Positions 1 through 9,123 of a stretch of DNA of 64,000 nt are shown piece after piece. Under the pieces are notes generated by a model that saw nothing but the letters and a program-made list of their open reading frames with translations, did no database searches and had not been told where the DNA came from. Positions within the stretch are counted from its first letter, which is position 1, and every line of letters starts with the position of its first letter. Where the stretch lies: positions 98,855-162,854 of the forward strand of contig NZ_LMSK01000005.1 in NCBI RefSeq assembly GCF_001428385.1, read 5' to 3'. A program made the position numbers and the translations under genes. The DNA comes from Rhodanobacter sp. Soil772. Its GTDB lineage: Bacteria > Pseudomonadota > Gammaproteobacteria > Xanthomonadales > Rhodanobacteraceae.

Positions 1-1
1 C

Positions 2-549
<548 letters not shown>

Positions 550-553
<4 letters not shown>

Positions 554-837
554 GCATCGAACTGCACATCGAACGGCTGGTGATCGACGAAGCCGCGCTC
601 GGCGGCGAGCGTGCAGGCAGCGTGCGTACCGCACTCGAATGCGAGCTGGGCCGCCTGCTGGCGCAACCCGGCGCGGCCGGCGCGCTGCGCGGCCTTGGCG
701 CGGTGGCCACGCTGCCACCGGCGACGCTGCCGCCGGCCAGCCACCCGCACGACCGCCTCGGCATGCGCATCGCGACGGCGGTGCAGCACGGCCTTGGCAT
801 CATTCCCGCCACGCGCGTCGCGGGCAAGGAGCAATGA
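550..837 (+). CDS. small eCIS-associated protein of unknown function
   Basis: A 95-residue protein with a GTG start overlapping the ATPase stop by 4 bp. It begins with an amphipathic segment rich in Ile/Leu/Glu (IELHIERLVID), followed by an Ala/Gly/Pro-rich middle. I recall similar short proteins directly after the ATPase in other proteobacterial eCIS loci, but no function is known to me. A structural or chaperone role is inferred only from tight coupling to the ATPase. There is no signal peptide or membrane segment. Confidence 0.6.
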
Positions 838-838
838 C

Positions 839-1663
839 ATGAAAGCGATCCCCAAACCCCGACCTGGCGGCATCGTGCGCTTCGGCAAACGGAAGGCCAA
901 ACGCGACGACCGCAACCTGATGTTCGCCGCGCTGCTGAAGGCGCCGCCGGCGCTGCCGGCCGAGTACGACTTCGACGTGGCACATCACGGCATCCCCACC
1001 CCGATGTTCGGCAACGACGAGTACGGCGACTGCGTGATCGCCGGCCGCGCGCACCAGACCCTGCGCTTCGAGAAGGCCGAGCAGAACAAGCTGATCGCGA
1101 TCGGCGAGCACGACGTGCTGCGCGAGTATTTCAGCGAGAGCGGCGGCGTCGACAGTGGCCTGGTCGTGCTCGATTCGCTGAAGGAGTGGCGCAGCAAGGG
1201 CTGGCTCGCGGCGAAGCGGCGCTACAAGATCAAGGCCTTCGCGCAGATCGACCAGGCCAAGCGCAGCGAGGTCAAGCGCGCGGTGTTCATGGACATCGGC
1301 GTGGGCCTCGGCTTCACCCTGCCCGATGCGGCGCTGACCCAGTTCTACGCCGGCAAGCCGTGGGCGGTGGTCAGCGGCAAGGCCGGCCAGCCGAATCCGC
1401 GCAACGGCCACTACGTCTACGTGCCCGGCTACACCAAGAGCGGCCCGGTCTGCGTCACCTGGGGCCGCAAGCAGCAGATGAGCTGGGCCTTCCTCGCGAA
1501 GTACTGCGACGAGGCCTACGCGATCATCGACGCGATCGACACCGCGAAGAAGAAGCGCGCGCTGGATGCGGGCAAGCTCGACGCCTTCCTCGCCGGCTTG
1601 CGCAAGGCGAAGCTGGCGAACGCGAAGAAGTCGGCGACACGCGCGGGAGGCCGGCATGGCTGA
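839..1663 (+). CDS. putative papain-fold (C39-like) cysteine peptidase, candidate eCIS cargo
   Basis: A 274-residue protein; I chose the ATG one base after the previous stop rather than the longer open frame. Residues 58-72 carry FGNDEYGDCVIAGRAH, with Cys65 as candidate nucleophile. His191 (NGHYVYV) and the following TWG turn are arranged as in C39/papain-like peptidases. The C-terminus is Lys/Ala-rich and basic, and the protein lacks a signal peptide. Its position between the ATPase and DUF4157 genes is where eCIS loci often keep cargo. Peptidase activity and cargo status are inferences; it could also be a maturation protease for neighbouring proteins. Confidence 0.55.
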   Translation: MKAIPKPRPGGIVRFGKRKAKRDDRNLMFAALLKAPPALPAEYDFDVAHHGIPTPMFGNDEYGDCVIAGRAHQTLRFEKAEQNKLIAIGEHDVLREYFSESGGVDSGLVVLDSLKEWRSKGWLAAKRRYKIKAFAQIDQAKRSEVKRAVFMDIGVGLGFTLPDAALTQFYAGKPWAVVSGKAGQPNPRNGHYVYVPGYTKSGPVCVTWGRKQQMSWAFLAKYCDEAYAIIDAIDTAKKKRALDAGKLDAFLAGLRKAKLANAKKSATRAGGRHG

Positions 1664-2573
1664 GCGCAGCGCCGCTGCTGTGGGCAAGTCGCTCGCTCGT
1701 CCAGCGGCGCCGGCCAGCGTGTTGCGCCGCAAGTGCGCGTGTGGCGCGCACGTGCCCGGTGGCGGTGAGTGCGAATCCTGCAAGAAAAAGCATGCGGGTC
1801 TGCAGCGTTCGACACGAATGCCGGACCCGCCCGTCGCGCTGCGGACTGCCGATCCACTGACCGCGTCATTGATGCGTTCGCGCTTCGGTGAAGATTTCTC
1901 GCGCATTCGCGTTAACGGCGCCAGCGTGCCCATGGCGCGAGCGAACGACGGCGGCAGGGAAATGGACATCGACGTGCGTACGGTGCGCCATAACGCGCCC
2001 GCCCGCCTGGGCGCGTTGCAGCAGGTAGGCGAGCGGCCGAAGGAAAACGAAGGCGATGGCGCGGGCGGCATCACGCGCACGGCACAGGTCACTTCGCCAC
2101 CACCCGGCATCATGGGTCCGGTAGGCCCCGGCCCCGGCACGGGCGGCTGCAGCTTCGCCATCCGCTACGAGAACGTCCGGAATACCGGCTGCGGAGCGAA
2201 TTGCGGCGCGCAGATCGAGTACGACGTAACCGGCGTGACCGCGACCGGCAGCGGTTGCCCGGCGACACTCAACGGCTTGCGTGTTACCGAATCAGTAACC
2301 ACCGACAACGGTTGTGGCCCCGGTGGCGTGACCACTGGCGCGGGCTGTCCGATCGAGGAACATCCACCGCTGCTGCCCGGCCACGGCATCATCCGCAACT
2401 GCCACGACACCTACGCGCTGTGCGGTCCGGCCGCTGCCTTCGGCGCGACCGGATGCACCGAAACCTACACGCAGGCGCTGTCCGTCGGCGGCACGTTGGC
2501 CGAGACGCGCACGATCCGCTTCGTCATCACCAAGTCGGGCAGCAGTTGCTCGGGCACAGTCACGCGCACCTGA
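1656..2573 (+). CDS. Cys-rich protein with CxC/CxxC leader and truncated DUF4157-like segment
   Basis: A 305-residue protein whose ATG overlaps the previous gene by 8 bp. Residues 23-45 form a zinc-ribbon-like leader (RKCACG...CESCKKK). Residues 67-86 (SLMRSRFGEDFSRIRV) match the start of DUF4157, the eCIS-associated domain, but the HExxH half is missing. A Pro/Gly linker leads to a Cys-rich C-terminal region (about 145-305) that I do not recognise. The same leader opens the complete DUF4157 protein at 3130. It looks like a cargo built from a shared N-terminal module plus a different C-terminal domain. Function unknown. Confidence 0.6.
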   Translation: MAERSAAAVGKSLARPAAPASVLRRKCACGAHVPGGGECESCKKKHAGLQRSTRMPDPPVALRTADPLTASLMRSRFGEDFSRIRVNGASVPMARANDGGREMDIDVRTVRHNAPARLGALQQVGERPKENEGDGAGGITRTAQVTSPPPGIMGPVGPGPGTGGCSFAIRYENVRNTGCGANCGAQIEYDVTGVTATGSGCPATLNGLRVTESVTTDNGCGPGGVTTGAGCPIEEHPPLLPGHGIIRNCHDTYALCGPAAAFGATGCTETYTQALSVGGTLAETRTIRFVITKSGSSCSGTVTRT

Positions 2574-2582
2574 GGGAACGCC

Positions 2583-3143
2583 ATGAAGCCGCCCGCCCGC
2601 CGATCCGATGGCCCGTCCGCCTCCACCCCAAGGCAAGCCGCTGCGTATCTGCGCGAGCAGCACCACATGGCGTTGTGCTTCATCGAAAACGGAGTCGCGT
2701 CCCGTGACTGGCGGGCGGCATCGCACGCGACGCCGGAAGCGCTCTTGAATTCCTTTGTCGCCGTCGTGCCCGAGTACGCATGGACCGCGGTGGGCAGCCG
2801 GTGCGTACTCCATCCGCGTCAGGACATCTGGCGCGCATCGCTGTCGGGTAAGGCGTTTCAGGGACCACGTCTGCAGACGGCGCGGGCCTATGTCGAGTTT
2901 CTGCGCGGCACGGCAGCGGAGATGGCCGATCTGGCGCCGCCCCTGCTGAAAGGCGATCCCGCCGCAGCGCTGTACACGGCCACGGTGTCGATACGCGAGA
3001 ACTGCAGCGCACTGCAGGGGCTGGTCGATCTGCTCGGTCCCGATCCGTCGATGGTGTTCACCGTGGAACGCCAGGATGCCGACCGACGGGTGCTTTTTTT
3101 CGAGCGGGTGGATGCGGGGGAGAAGCACCATGAGCGCGAATAG
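2583..3143 (+). CDS. hypothetical protein in eCIS cargo block
   Basis: A 186-residue soluble protein, no signal peptide or membrane segment. It starts 9 bp after the previous stop and overlaps the DUF4157 gene by 14 bp, which argues for translational coupling. Several Trp/Tyr residues and a leucine-rich second half (about 105-160) suggest a small helical fold. I do not recognise a family. Its position directly before the DUF4157 protein would suit an immunity or chaperone protein, but that is only positional inference. Confidence 0.6.
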   Translation: MKPPARRSDGPSASTPRQAAAYLREQHHMALCFIENGVASRDWRAASHATPEALLNSFVAVVPEYAWTAVGSRCVLHPRQDIWRASLSGKAFQGPRLQTARAYVEFLRGTAAEMADLAPPLLKGDPAAALYTATVSIRENCSALQGLVDLLGPDPSMVFTVERQDADRRVLFFERVDAGEKHHERE

Positions 3144-4977
3144 CTCCTTCGCTCGTGCGCAGCCGCCAGATGCGACATTCTCCGCGATGAGCCTGCGCCG
3201 CAAGTGCGCCTGCGGCACGCACACGCCGAACGGCAGCGAGTGCCGGGATTGCACGAAGAAGCGGTTGCGGCGCAGTGCTCGCGATGCGGCAACCGTGCCC
3301 GCGGTGCCGCCGCTCGTGCGGGACGTGCTCGCCACTCCCGGTCGGCCGCTCGAACCCGCGACCCGGCAGTGGATGGAGCCGCGCTTCGGCAGCGACTTCA
3401 GCCGCGTGCGCGTGCACGACGACGGTCACGCCGCCGCATCCGCGCGCGCGGTGGGCGCGCTGGCCTACGCGGTCGGCAGTCATGTCGTGTTCGACACTCA
3501 CCAGTACGCGCCGGGCACGTCGGCGGGTCGTCACCTGCTCGCGCACGAGCTGGCGCATACGCTGCAGGACCCCGGCGCCGGCGGCCTGCACACCTCGCTG
3601 GCGATCGGCCAACCCGGCGACGCCGCCGAGATCGCCGCCGACCGGGCGGCCGACGCGGTGACGCGGGGCGAGCGGGTTTCCGTGGCACCCAGCGGCGGCG
3701 GGGTGGTGCGCCGGCAGCTGCGCGGATGCGCCGCCAGCGCGGGCGACAGCGCGGACGTGCGCAAGGTGCATTGCCCGGACGGCTCCGACTACCGGGTGAC
3801 GATGACGGCCACGGACGGGCCGCCGGTGCCCGGGTTCCATGGCTCGGTCACGCCCGGCGCCAACCTCAAGGAAATCTGGCTGGACATCTCCCTGTGCAAG
3901 GGCAACATCCAGGTCAACCTGCAGCCGGGCGTGGACATACCGAAGGCGCTCGGCTCGGTGGTCGCCAACATGGTGGCGGGCTCCGATGCGTTGAAGGGCG
4001 TCGCCATCAATCCCGAGCTGAAGATCACCTTCATCCAGGGCTCGAGCTTCACGGTGTCGCTCACGCCGTCGGTCAAGCTGGACGACAAGGGCGTTGCCGG
4101 CGCCGGCGGGTCGGTGGAGGTGCAGACCAAGGACGTGACCGTGAAGGGCGGCGTGAATTGCGACCCGCGGGCGGGGTCGTGCATGTTCACCATCGACATC
4201 GGCGGCGGCGCGGCCACGAAGGATGTCGACTGCCGCAAGAAAGGCAAGCAGAAGCTGGTCTTCGCGTGCGAGAAGATCACCCACGTGCCGGCGGTACCGG
4301 AGGTGCCGGCGCTGAAGCAGACAGACGCTCAGACGCGCTACGTGTTCTTCCGGCATGCCAGGCACGAGGTGCGCAAGGATTTCCGGCTGCCGACCGACAT
4401 TCAGGCGTTGAACGAGCAGGGCTATCGGGTCACCTCGATCAAGGGCTTTACCTCGCCCGAGGGGCCGCGCGGCTCCGAGCATGCGCCGCAGTTCGAAGGC
4501 AACGTGGCGCTGGCCGTCGAGCGGGCGCAGGCGGCCCGCGACTGGCTGGCGGACCCGAAGGTGTGCGCCGGCTGCGATCTGTCCGGCGCCAGGCAAAGCG
4601 GCGAGAGCGAGTTGCCGCCGGAACAGGGCCAGCAGGAGCCCGAGCCGAAAGGGCCGGGCATGGAGCGCGGCGCCGTGGACGAGTTCCTCGGCAAGCAGGG
4701 TACGCCCGACCCGCTGGCGCCCGCCGATCCGGCGGCGCGTGCGAAGTTCGAGCGCATGCCGTTCGGCAAGCAGCGCGAACAGGCGTACGAGCTGATGCGC
4801 CGGGCCGCCATCGTGCTGGAGCGTACGCAGGTCGTGCGCGAGAAAGTGCCTGCCGTTCCCGCGCGCGACGATCCTGCCCCCGTCGAATGCCCAGCCGAGG
4901 TGCTGGAGGCGGCGCAGAAATCGTTCGGCATAAAGACTCCGGGGCCATTCAATTTCGACACGCCGGGGAAACCCTGA
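3130..4977 (+). CDS. DUF4157 eCIS-core-domain protein with C-terminal OmpA-like region
   Basis: A 615-residue protein. Residues 21-44 are the CxC-x9-CxxC leader (RKCACG...CRDC). Residues 65-170 form a full DUF4157 domain: MEPRFGSDFSRVRVHDD, then HELAH at 139-143, a metallopeptidase-type HExxH. The middle (about 215-400) is Gly/Asp/Val-rich and beta-like. Residues about 410-500 resemble an OmpA/MotB-like peptidoglycan-binding fold (SIKGFTSPEGPRG and an NVALAVERAQAARDWL helix). DUF4157 is a known hallmark of eCIS-linked toxins. The most likely role is cargo that may act at the cell wall or process itself. Catalytic activity is unproven. Confidence 0.72.
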   Translation: MSANSSFARAQPPDATFSAMSLRRKCACGTHTPNGSECRDCTKKRLRRSARDAATVPAVPPLVRDVLATPGRPLEPATRQWMEPRFGSDFSRVRVHDDGHAAASARAVGALAYAVGSHVVFDTHQYAPGTSAGRHLLAHELAHTLQDPGAGGLHTSLAIGQPGDAAEIAADRAADAVTRGERVSVAPSGGGVVRRQLRGCAASAGDSADVRKVHCPDGSDYRVTMTATDGPPVPGFHGSVTPGANLKEIWLDISLCKGNIQVNLQPGVDIPKALGSVVANMVAGSDALKGVAINPELKITFIQGSSFTVSLTPSVKLDDKGVAGAGGSVEVQTKDVTVKGGVNCDPRAGSCMFTIDIGGGAATKDVDCRKKGKQKLVFACEKITHVPAVPEVPALKQTDAQTRYVFFRHARHEVRKDFRLPTDIQALNEQGYRVTSIKGFTSPEGPRGSEHAPQFEGNVALAVERAQAARDWLADPKVCAGCDLSGARQSGESELPPEQGQQEPEPKGPGMERGAVDEFLGKQGTPDPLAPADPAARAKFERMPFGKQREQAYELMRRAAIVLERTQVVREKVPAVPARDDPAPVECPAEVLEAAQKSFGIKTPGPFNFDTPGKP

Positions 4978-4990
4978 TGGACACCTTGCC

Positions 4991-5791
4991 ATGAACGTCT
5001 TCGACGGCCTGCTCGGCTACGAAAAACTGATGCTGATCTGCGGCTTCATCCTGTTCGTGTTCGCGCTGGCGGCGATCACCGTGATGATCGTGCAGCGGCG
5101 CGACTTCAAGATGGCGATGGGGCTGATCGTGTTCGCGATCGTGCTGATGGGCTTCCCCGGCATCCAGGCGGTGAAGTTCAGCCAGGACACGGTCGAGCTG
5201 GACCGCATCCGCACGCAGCCGCAGGCGCCGGCCGATCCGGCGCAGAAGCAGCAGGCCGAGCAGGCGCTGGCCAATCTGGAGCAGCGCGCGACCGGCAATC
5301 CGCAGCTGCAGGCGCAGGTGTCGGACGGCTACCGCGCGATCGGCGAGGTGGACAAGGCCTATCGGCTGGCGCAATCGGTGCTGCACGAGAAACCCTCGGC
5401 ACAGGTGCAGGCCACCCTGGTGCCGGTGCTCACCGCGAAGTTGAACCAGGTGCAGGCTGGCGCGCCGATCGCCGCGCCGGCGGTGCCTGTCGCGAGTGCC
5501 GGCTCGGCCATGGCGGCAACGCCCGCACCCGCGGCGACAGGCACCGCTTCGTCTGCGCCGCCTGCCGCGCCCGCCGACAAACAGCGCGAGATCGCCGCCA
5601 TCGCCAGCCAGTTGCAGGGCACCGGCGCACCGTTGCCGGCGGCCTCGCACGCCGCGCTAGCCAAGGCCTACGTGGTGCTGGGCCAGCCGCAACGAGCTCA
5701 GGCGAATGTCGACGCCGCCCGCCGGATCGATCCGAACATCAGGATCAACGCCGCCGTGCTGCGTGCGGCCAGAACGGGCGGCAACCCATGA
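4991..5791 (+). CDS. membrane protein with TPR-like segment in eCIS cluster
   Basis: A 266-residue protein with two N-terminal hydrophobic helices (about 12-34 and 41-60), then a soluble part. Residues 85-150 and 215-260 look like TPR repeats (ISDGYRAIG-type and AKAYVVLGQPQRAQANVDAA), separated by an Ala/Pro-rich linker. ATG start, 14 bp after the DUF4157 gene; its stop overlaps the next ATG. I do not recognise a named family. It could anchor particles or cargo at the inner membrane, which is inference. Confidence 0.6.
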   Translation: MNVFDGLLGYEKLMLICGFILFVFALAAITVMIVQRRDFKMAMGLIVFAIVLMGFPGIQAVKFSQDTVELDRIRTQPQAPADPAQKQQAEQALANLEQRATGNPQLQAQVSDGYRAIGEVDKAYRLAQSVLHEKPSAQVQATLVPVLTAKLNQVQAGAPIAAPAVPVASAGSAMAATPAPAATGTASSAPPAAPADKQREIAAIASQLQGTGAPLPAASHAALAKAYVVLGQPQRAQANVDAARRIDPNIRINAAVLRAARTGGNP

Positions 5792-6444
5792 GCGCATTCC
5801 CCGGCTCTCCGCGCATCCTGAAGGGCGGCATCGTGCTGATCGACGCGGCCAGCTCGGCGGTGCTGCGGGTGATCGCGCTGCAGTACAACCCCGATTCGCT
5901 CACGCGCTCGCTGCAGGTGCAGGCCGTCAGTGCGGACGGTGGCGACCGTTCCGAGGTGCTGCGCCTGAAGGGACCGCCGGTGGAGACGCTGAAGCTGGAG
6001 GCGGAGATCGACGCCACCGACCAGCTGGAATTTCCGGAGCAGAACGGCGGTGTCACCCAGTCCGGCATCTTCGCCCAGCTGGCGGCGCTGGAGACGATGG
6101 TCTATCCGACCAGCGGCCAGCTGCGCGCGAACGACCTGCTGGCGCAGATCGGCACGCTGGAGATCGTGCCGATGGAGACACCGCTGGCGCTGTTCGTGTG
6201 GAGCAAGTCGCGCATCCTGCCGGTGCGCGTCACCGAGTTCGGCATCACCGAGGAGGCCTTCGACACGGCGCTGAACCCGATCCGCGCCAAGGTCAGCCTG
6301 GGCCTGCGCGTGCTGTCGGTGAACGACGTGCCGTCCGGGCACAAGGCCGCCAGCCTGTTCATGAGCTACCTGCAGCAGAAGGAGCGACTGGCCGGCGGTG
6401 CCGGCGGGCAGCTGTCCGCGCTCGGCTTGAGTGGTGTCCCGTGA
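5788..6444 (+). CDS. eCIS tube/baseplate-hub adaptor (CIS_tube-like, Afp7 N-terminal type)
   Basis: A 218-residue protein overlapping the previous stop by 4 bp. The N-terminus contains the VIALQYNPDSLTRSL pattern typical of contractile-injection-system tube/adaptor proteins, in which a LysM domain usually follows. Here the LysM part is a separate gene at 7164 and a peptidase gene sits between the two, so an Afp7-type function appears split. Likely role: connecting the inner tube to the central hub of the baseplate. Confidence 0.75.
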   Translation: MSAFPGSPRILKGGIVLIDAASSAVLRVIALQYNPDSLTRSLQVQAVSADGGDRSEVLRLKGPPVETLKLEAEIDATDQLEFPEQNGGVTQSGIFAQLAALETMVYPTSGQLRANDLLAQIGTLEIVPMETPLALFVWSKSRILPVRVTEFGITEEAFDTALNPIRAKVSLGLRVLSVNDVPSGHKAASLFMSYLQQKERLAGGAGGQLSALGLSGVP

Positions 6445-6513
6445 TCCGGGCGCCAGACCACCAGGACTTCCGCCCGTGAAAAGTCGGGCATCACGATCAA
6501 ATCGGAGACCACC

Positions 6514-7122
6514 ATGCGTATCGAGGAAATGATTGCCGGCGTACAGCAGGTTCTCGGTGTTGCGGTGGATGGCAAGGCGGGCCCGCAGACGTGGGGCGCA
6601 ATCTACGCGCGGCTGGTCGACAAGAAGATTGATCGGATGAAGCCGTCCGAAGCCATTTCGCCGGTCGACGATCGCAGCGAAAAGGTGATCGCCACGCTGC
6701 TGCCGGAACTGCGGCCGATCGCGCGCGCCCTGGTGCAGAAGGCGGCGAGTACCGGGATCGCCATACGCGTGATCAGCGGATTACGCACCTACGAGGAGCA
6801 GGCAGCGCTCTATGCCCAGGGGCGGACGGCTCCCGGAAAGAAGGTGACCAACGCCCGGGCCGGTTACTCGAATCACAATTTCGGCATTGCGTTCGACGTT
6901 GGCGTGTTCGAGGGGAGCAAGTATCTGCCCGAGTCTCCGAAGTACAAGGCAGTCGGCGCGTTGGGCCTGGATCTGGGTCTGGAGTGGGGTGGCAACTGGA
7001 AAACCATCGTCGATCAGCCGCACTTCCAGTTGAGACCTTCATGGGCGGCTGACCTGGGCGAGCAGCAGATGTTGGCCGAGCTGCGATCGAGAAGGGATCT
7101 CGGCCAGGCGGTGTACGCCTGA
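6514..7122 (+). CDS. M15-family D-Ala-D-Ala/L-Ala-D-Glu peptidase with PG-binding-like N-terminus
   Basis: A 202-residue protein. Residues 8-30 (VQQVLGVAVDGKAGPQTWGAI) resemble a short peptidoglycan-binding module. The catalytic domain has the M15 signature SNHNFGIAFD (119-128) and EWGG...DQPHF (157-171), giving zinc ligands His121, Asp128 and His170. Family members cut cell-wall peptides. It has no signal peptide, so release would depend on particle delivery or lysis. It has its own ribosome site (GGAG) and 69 bp of spacing and is wedged between hub-adaptor and LysM genes. Candidate wall-piercing enzyme, cargo, or lysis protein for particle release. Confidence 0.8.
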   Translation: MRIEEMIAGVQQVLGVAVDGKAGPQTWGAIYARLVDKKIDRMKPSEAISPVDDRSEKVIATLLPELRPIARALVQKAASTGIAIRVISGLRTYEEQAALYAQGRTAPGKKVTNARAGYSNHNFGIAFDVGVFEGSKYLPESPKYKAVGALGLDLGLEWGGNWKTIVDQPHFQLRPSWAADLGEQQMLAELRSRRDLGQAVYA

Positions 7123-7163
7123 CGGAACCGGGGCGATCGAGATGCCCGCAAGGAGATGATTTC

Positions 7164-7484
7164 ATGACTTTGAACTTCCCGCCCACCAGCCGCTACGCGC
7201 TGACGCCCACGACGAGCCTGGTGCGCGCCGACGGCAGCATGGTGACGTACCTGAAGCGCCGCTTCGTGCCGCCGCCGGAAAACCTCGCCTTGCTGCAGTG
7301 GCATCGCGTGGTGCAGGGCGAGCGGCTGGACAATATCGCCGCGAAGTACCTGGGCGATCCCGAACAGTTCTGGCGGCTGTGCGACGCGAACCGCGCGCTG
7401 CGCCCGGAGGAGCTGACCGGGACGATCGGAAAACTACTGCGCATCACCTTGCCCGAAGGCATTCCGGGGGTGCCGCATGCTTGA
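7164..7484 (+). CDS. LysM-domain eCIS tail protein
   Basis: A 106-residue protein with an AAGGAG ribosome site. The C-terminal half is a LysM fold: WHRVVQGERLDNIAAKYLGD, then FWRLCDANRAL and IGKLLRITLP. In Afp/PVC-type systems this domain is fused to the tube adaptor; here it is separate. It overlaps the next gene by 8 bp. Likely role: structural link in the baseplate hub, as in phage-tail LysM proteins. Confidence 0.82.
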   Translation: MTLNFPPTSRYALTPTTSLVRADGSMVTYLKRRFVPPPENLALLQWHRVVQGERLDNIAAKYLGDPEQFWRLCDANRALRPEELTGTIGKLLRITLPEGIPGVPHA

Positions 7485-8613
7485 GGGCGTGCACCTGACC
7501 CTGCTGGTCGGACCGGTGGTGCCGGTGCCGGTGCCGCAGCTCGTGCTGGACGCGCTCACCCGGGTCGAGGTGAACGCGCCGGACGAGGCGGCGGGCGCGT
7601 TCACCCTGCAGTTCACGCTGAGCGTGCAGTCGCCGCTGCACACGCTGTTCCTGCTCGCGGGCGGCGGCGTGGTGTCGTTGCTGCGGGTGATCGTGGTGGT
7701 CACCGTGAACGGCATGCCGCAGGTGCTGATCGACGGCGTGGTGACCCGCACCGAAGTGGTGCCGGGCGCGGACCAGCGCCACACCACCTTGCAGGTCACC
7801 GGCGACGACCTCACCGCGGTGATGACCAAGCTGGAATTCTCCGGCCTGCCCGGCCTGCCGTATCCGGCGATGCCGGCCGAGGCGATCGTGGCGCTGCTGC
7901 TGGCGAAGTACGCGTTCCTCGGCATCGTGCCGCTGGTGATTCCCAGCATCGCGATCGACGTGCCGATCCCGACCAACCGCATCCCCACCCAGCAGGGCAG
8001 CGACCTGGAATACATCCGCCTGCTGGCCGAGCGCGTCGGCTACGTGTTCTATCTCGATCCCGGCCCGCTGCCCGGCATGAGCACCGCGTACTGGGGGCCG
8101 AAGATCAAGGTAGGCGTGCCGCAGCCGGCGCTGAACGCGGACATGGACGCGGCCAGCAACGTCGACGAGCTCAGCTTCAGCTACGACGGCAACGCGCGCC
8201 AGCTGCCGGTGGTCTACATCCAGAACGAGCAGACCAAGGTGCCGCTGCCGCTGCCGATTCCCGACATCGGGCCGCTGAATCCGCCGCTGGGCCTGATCGA
8301 TCCGCCGCCGCAGCAGTTCCGCCCGCTGCCGGAGACCGCGAAGTATTCGCCGCAACGCGCGCTGCTGCTGGGCATGGCCGAGGCGGCGAAATCCGCCGAC
8401 ACCGTCACCGGCCGCGGCAGCCTCGACGTGGTGCGCTACGGCCGCGTGCTGCAGCCGCGGCAGCTGGTCGGCGTGCGCGGCGTCGGCCCTGCGTTCGACG
8501 GTTTGCATTACGTCAGCCAGGTGCGCCACACGATCCGCCGCGGCGAGTACAAGCAGAGCTTCCAGCTGTCGCGCAAGGGCCTGGTTTCCACCGTGCCGCT
8601 GGTGCCGTCATGA
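7477..8613 (+). CDS. phage late-control gene D-like baseplate hub protein (gp27-like)
   Basis: A 378-residue protein with the hub-protein layout of gp27/gpD/VgrG N-terminal halves: a beta-rich region with RVEVNAPDEAAGAFTLQF, a middle segment LEYIRLLAERVGYVFYLDPG that is diagnostic of the family, and a final VSQVRHTIRRGEYKQSFQLSRKG strand region. It should form the trimeric hub on which the spike sits. In Afp8-type proteins the hub and spike are one chain; here the gp5-like spike is the next gene, overlapping by 4 bp. Confidence 0.85.
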   Translation: MLEGVHLTLLVGPVVPVPVPQLVLDALTRVEVNAPDEAAGAFTLQFTLSVQSPLHTLFLLAGGGVVSLLRVIVVVTVNGMPQVLIDGVVTRTEVVPGADQRHTTLQVTGDDLTAVMTKLEFSGLPGLPYPAMPAEAIVALLLAKYAFLGIVPLVIPSIAIDVPIPTNRIPTQQGSDLEYIRLLAERVGYVFYLDPGPLPGMSTAYWGPKIKVGVPQPALNADMDAASNVDELSFSYDGNARQLPVVYIQNEQTKVPLPLPIPDIGPLNPPLGLIDPPPQQFRPLPETAKYSPQRALLLGMAEAAKSADTVTGRGSLDVVRYGRVLQPRQLVGVRGVGPAFDGLHYVSQVRHTIRRGEYKQSFQLSRKGLVSTVPLVPS

Positions 8614-9116
8614 ACAAGTTCTTCGGCAAGTACCGCGGCACCGTGATCCAGAACGTGGATCCGGAACAGCGCGGGCGCATCCAGGTGATGGTGCCGGACG
8701 TGTCCGGCCTGATCCCGTCGAGCTGGGCGATGCCGTGCGTGCCGATCGCCGGCAAGCAGAGCGGCGTGTACGTGGTGCCGCAGATCGGCGCCGGCGTGTG
8801 GATCGAGTTCGAGCAGGGCGATCCGGATTATCCGGTCTGGGTCGGCGGCTTCTGGGGCACCGCGGCGGAAGTGCCGGCGCTGGCCTTGGCCGGCAATCCG
8901 GCCAGCCCGAGCATCGTGCTGCAGTCGGGCCTGCAGCACACCATCGCGATCAGCGACGTGCCGGGGCCGGCCGGCGGCATCCTGCTGAAAAGTGTTACCG
9001 GCGCGATGATCATGGTCAACGAGGTCGGCATCACGATCTCCAACGGCCAGGGCGCCACCATCGTGCTCGCGGGGCCGACGGTGACGATCAACAACGGCGC
9101 GTTGGTCGTGACGTAG
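8610..9116 (+). CDS. gp5/gpV-like spike protein (OB-fold plus beta-helix)
   Basis: A 168-residue protein. Residues 1-90 match the OB-fold of phage baseplate protein V/VgrG: KYRGTVIQNVDPEQRGRIQV, VPQIGAGVWIEFEQGDPDYPVWVGGFWG. The tail (about 120-168) is a repeating beta-rich stretch (ISNGQGATIVLAGPTVTINN) suited to a triple-stranded beta-helix. It forms the membrane-piercing spike under the PAAR tip. Start overlaps the hub-gene stop. Confidence 0.88.
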   Translation: MNKFFGKYRGTVIQNVDPEQRGRIQVMVPDVSGLIPSSWAMPCVPIAGKQSGVYVVPQIGAGVWIEFEQGDPDYPVWVGGFWGTAAEVPALALAGNPASPSIVLQSGLQHTIAISDVPGPAGGILLKSVTGAMIMVNEVGITISNGQGATIVLAGPTVTINNGALVVT

Positions 9117-9123
9117 GAGATGC

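Noticed and set aside
3058..4992. 644-codon open frame on the minus strand
   Set aside because: Antisense of the DUF4157 gene; Arg/His/Ala-rich shadow translation with no motifs. The + strand frame has HELAH and DUF4157 motifs.
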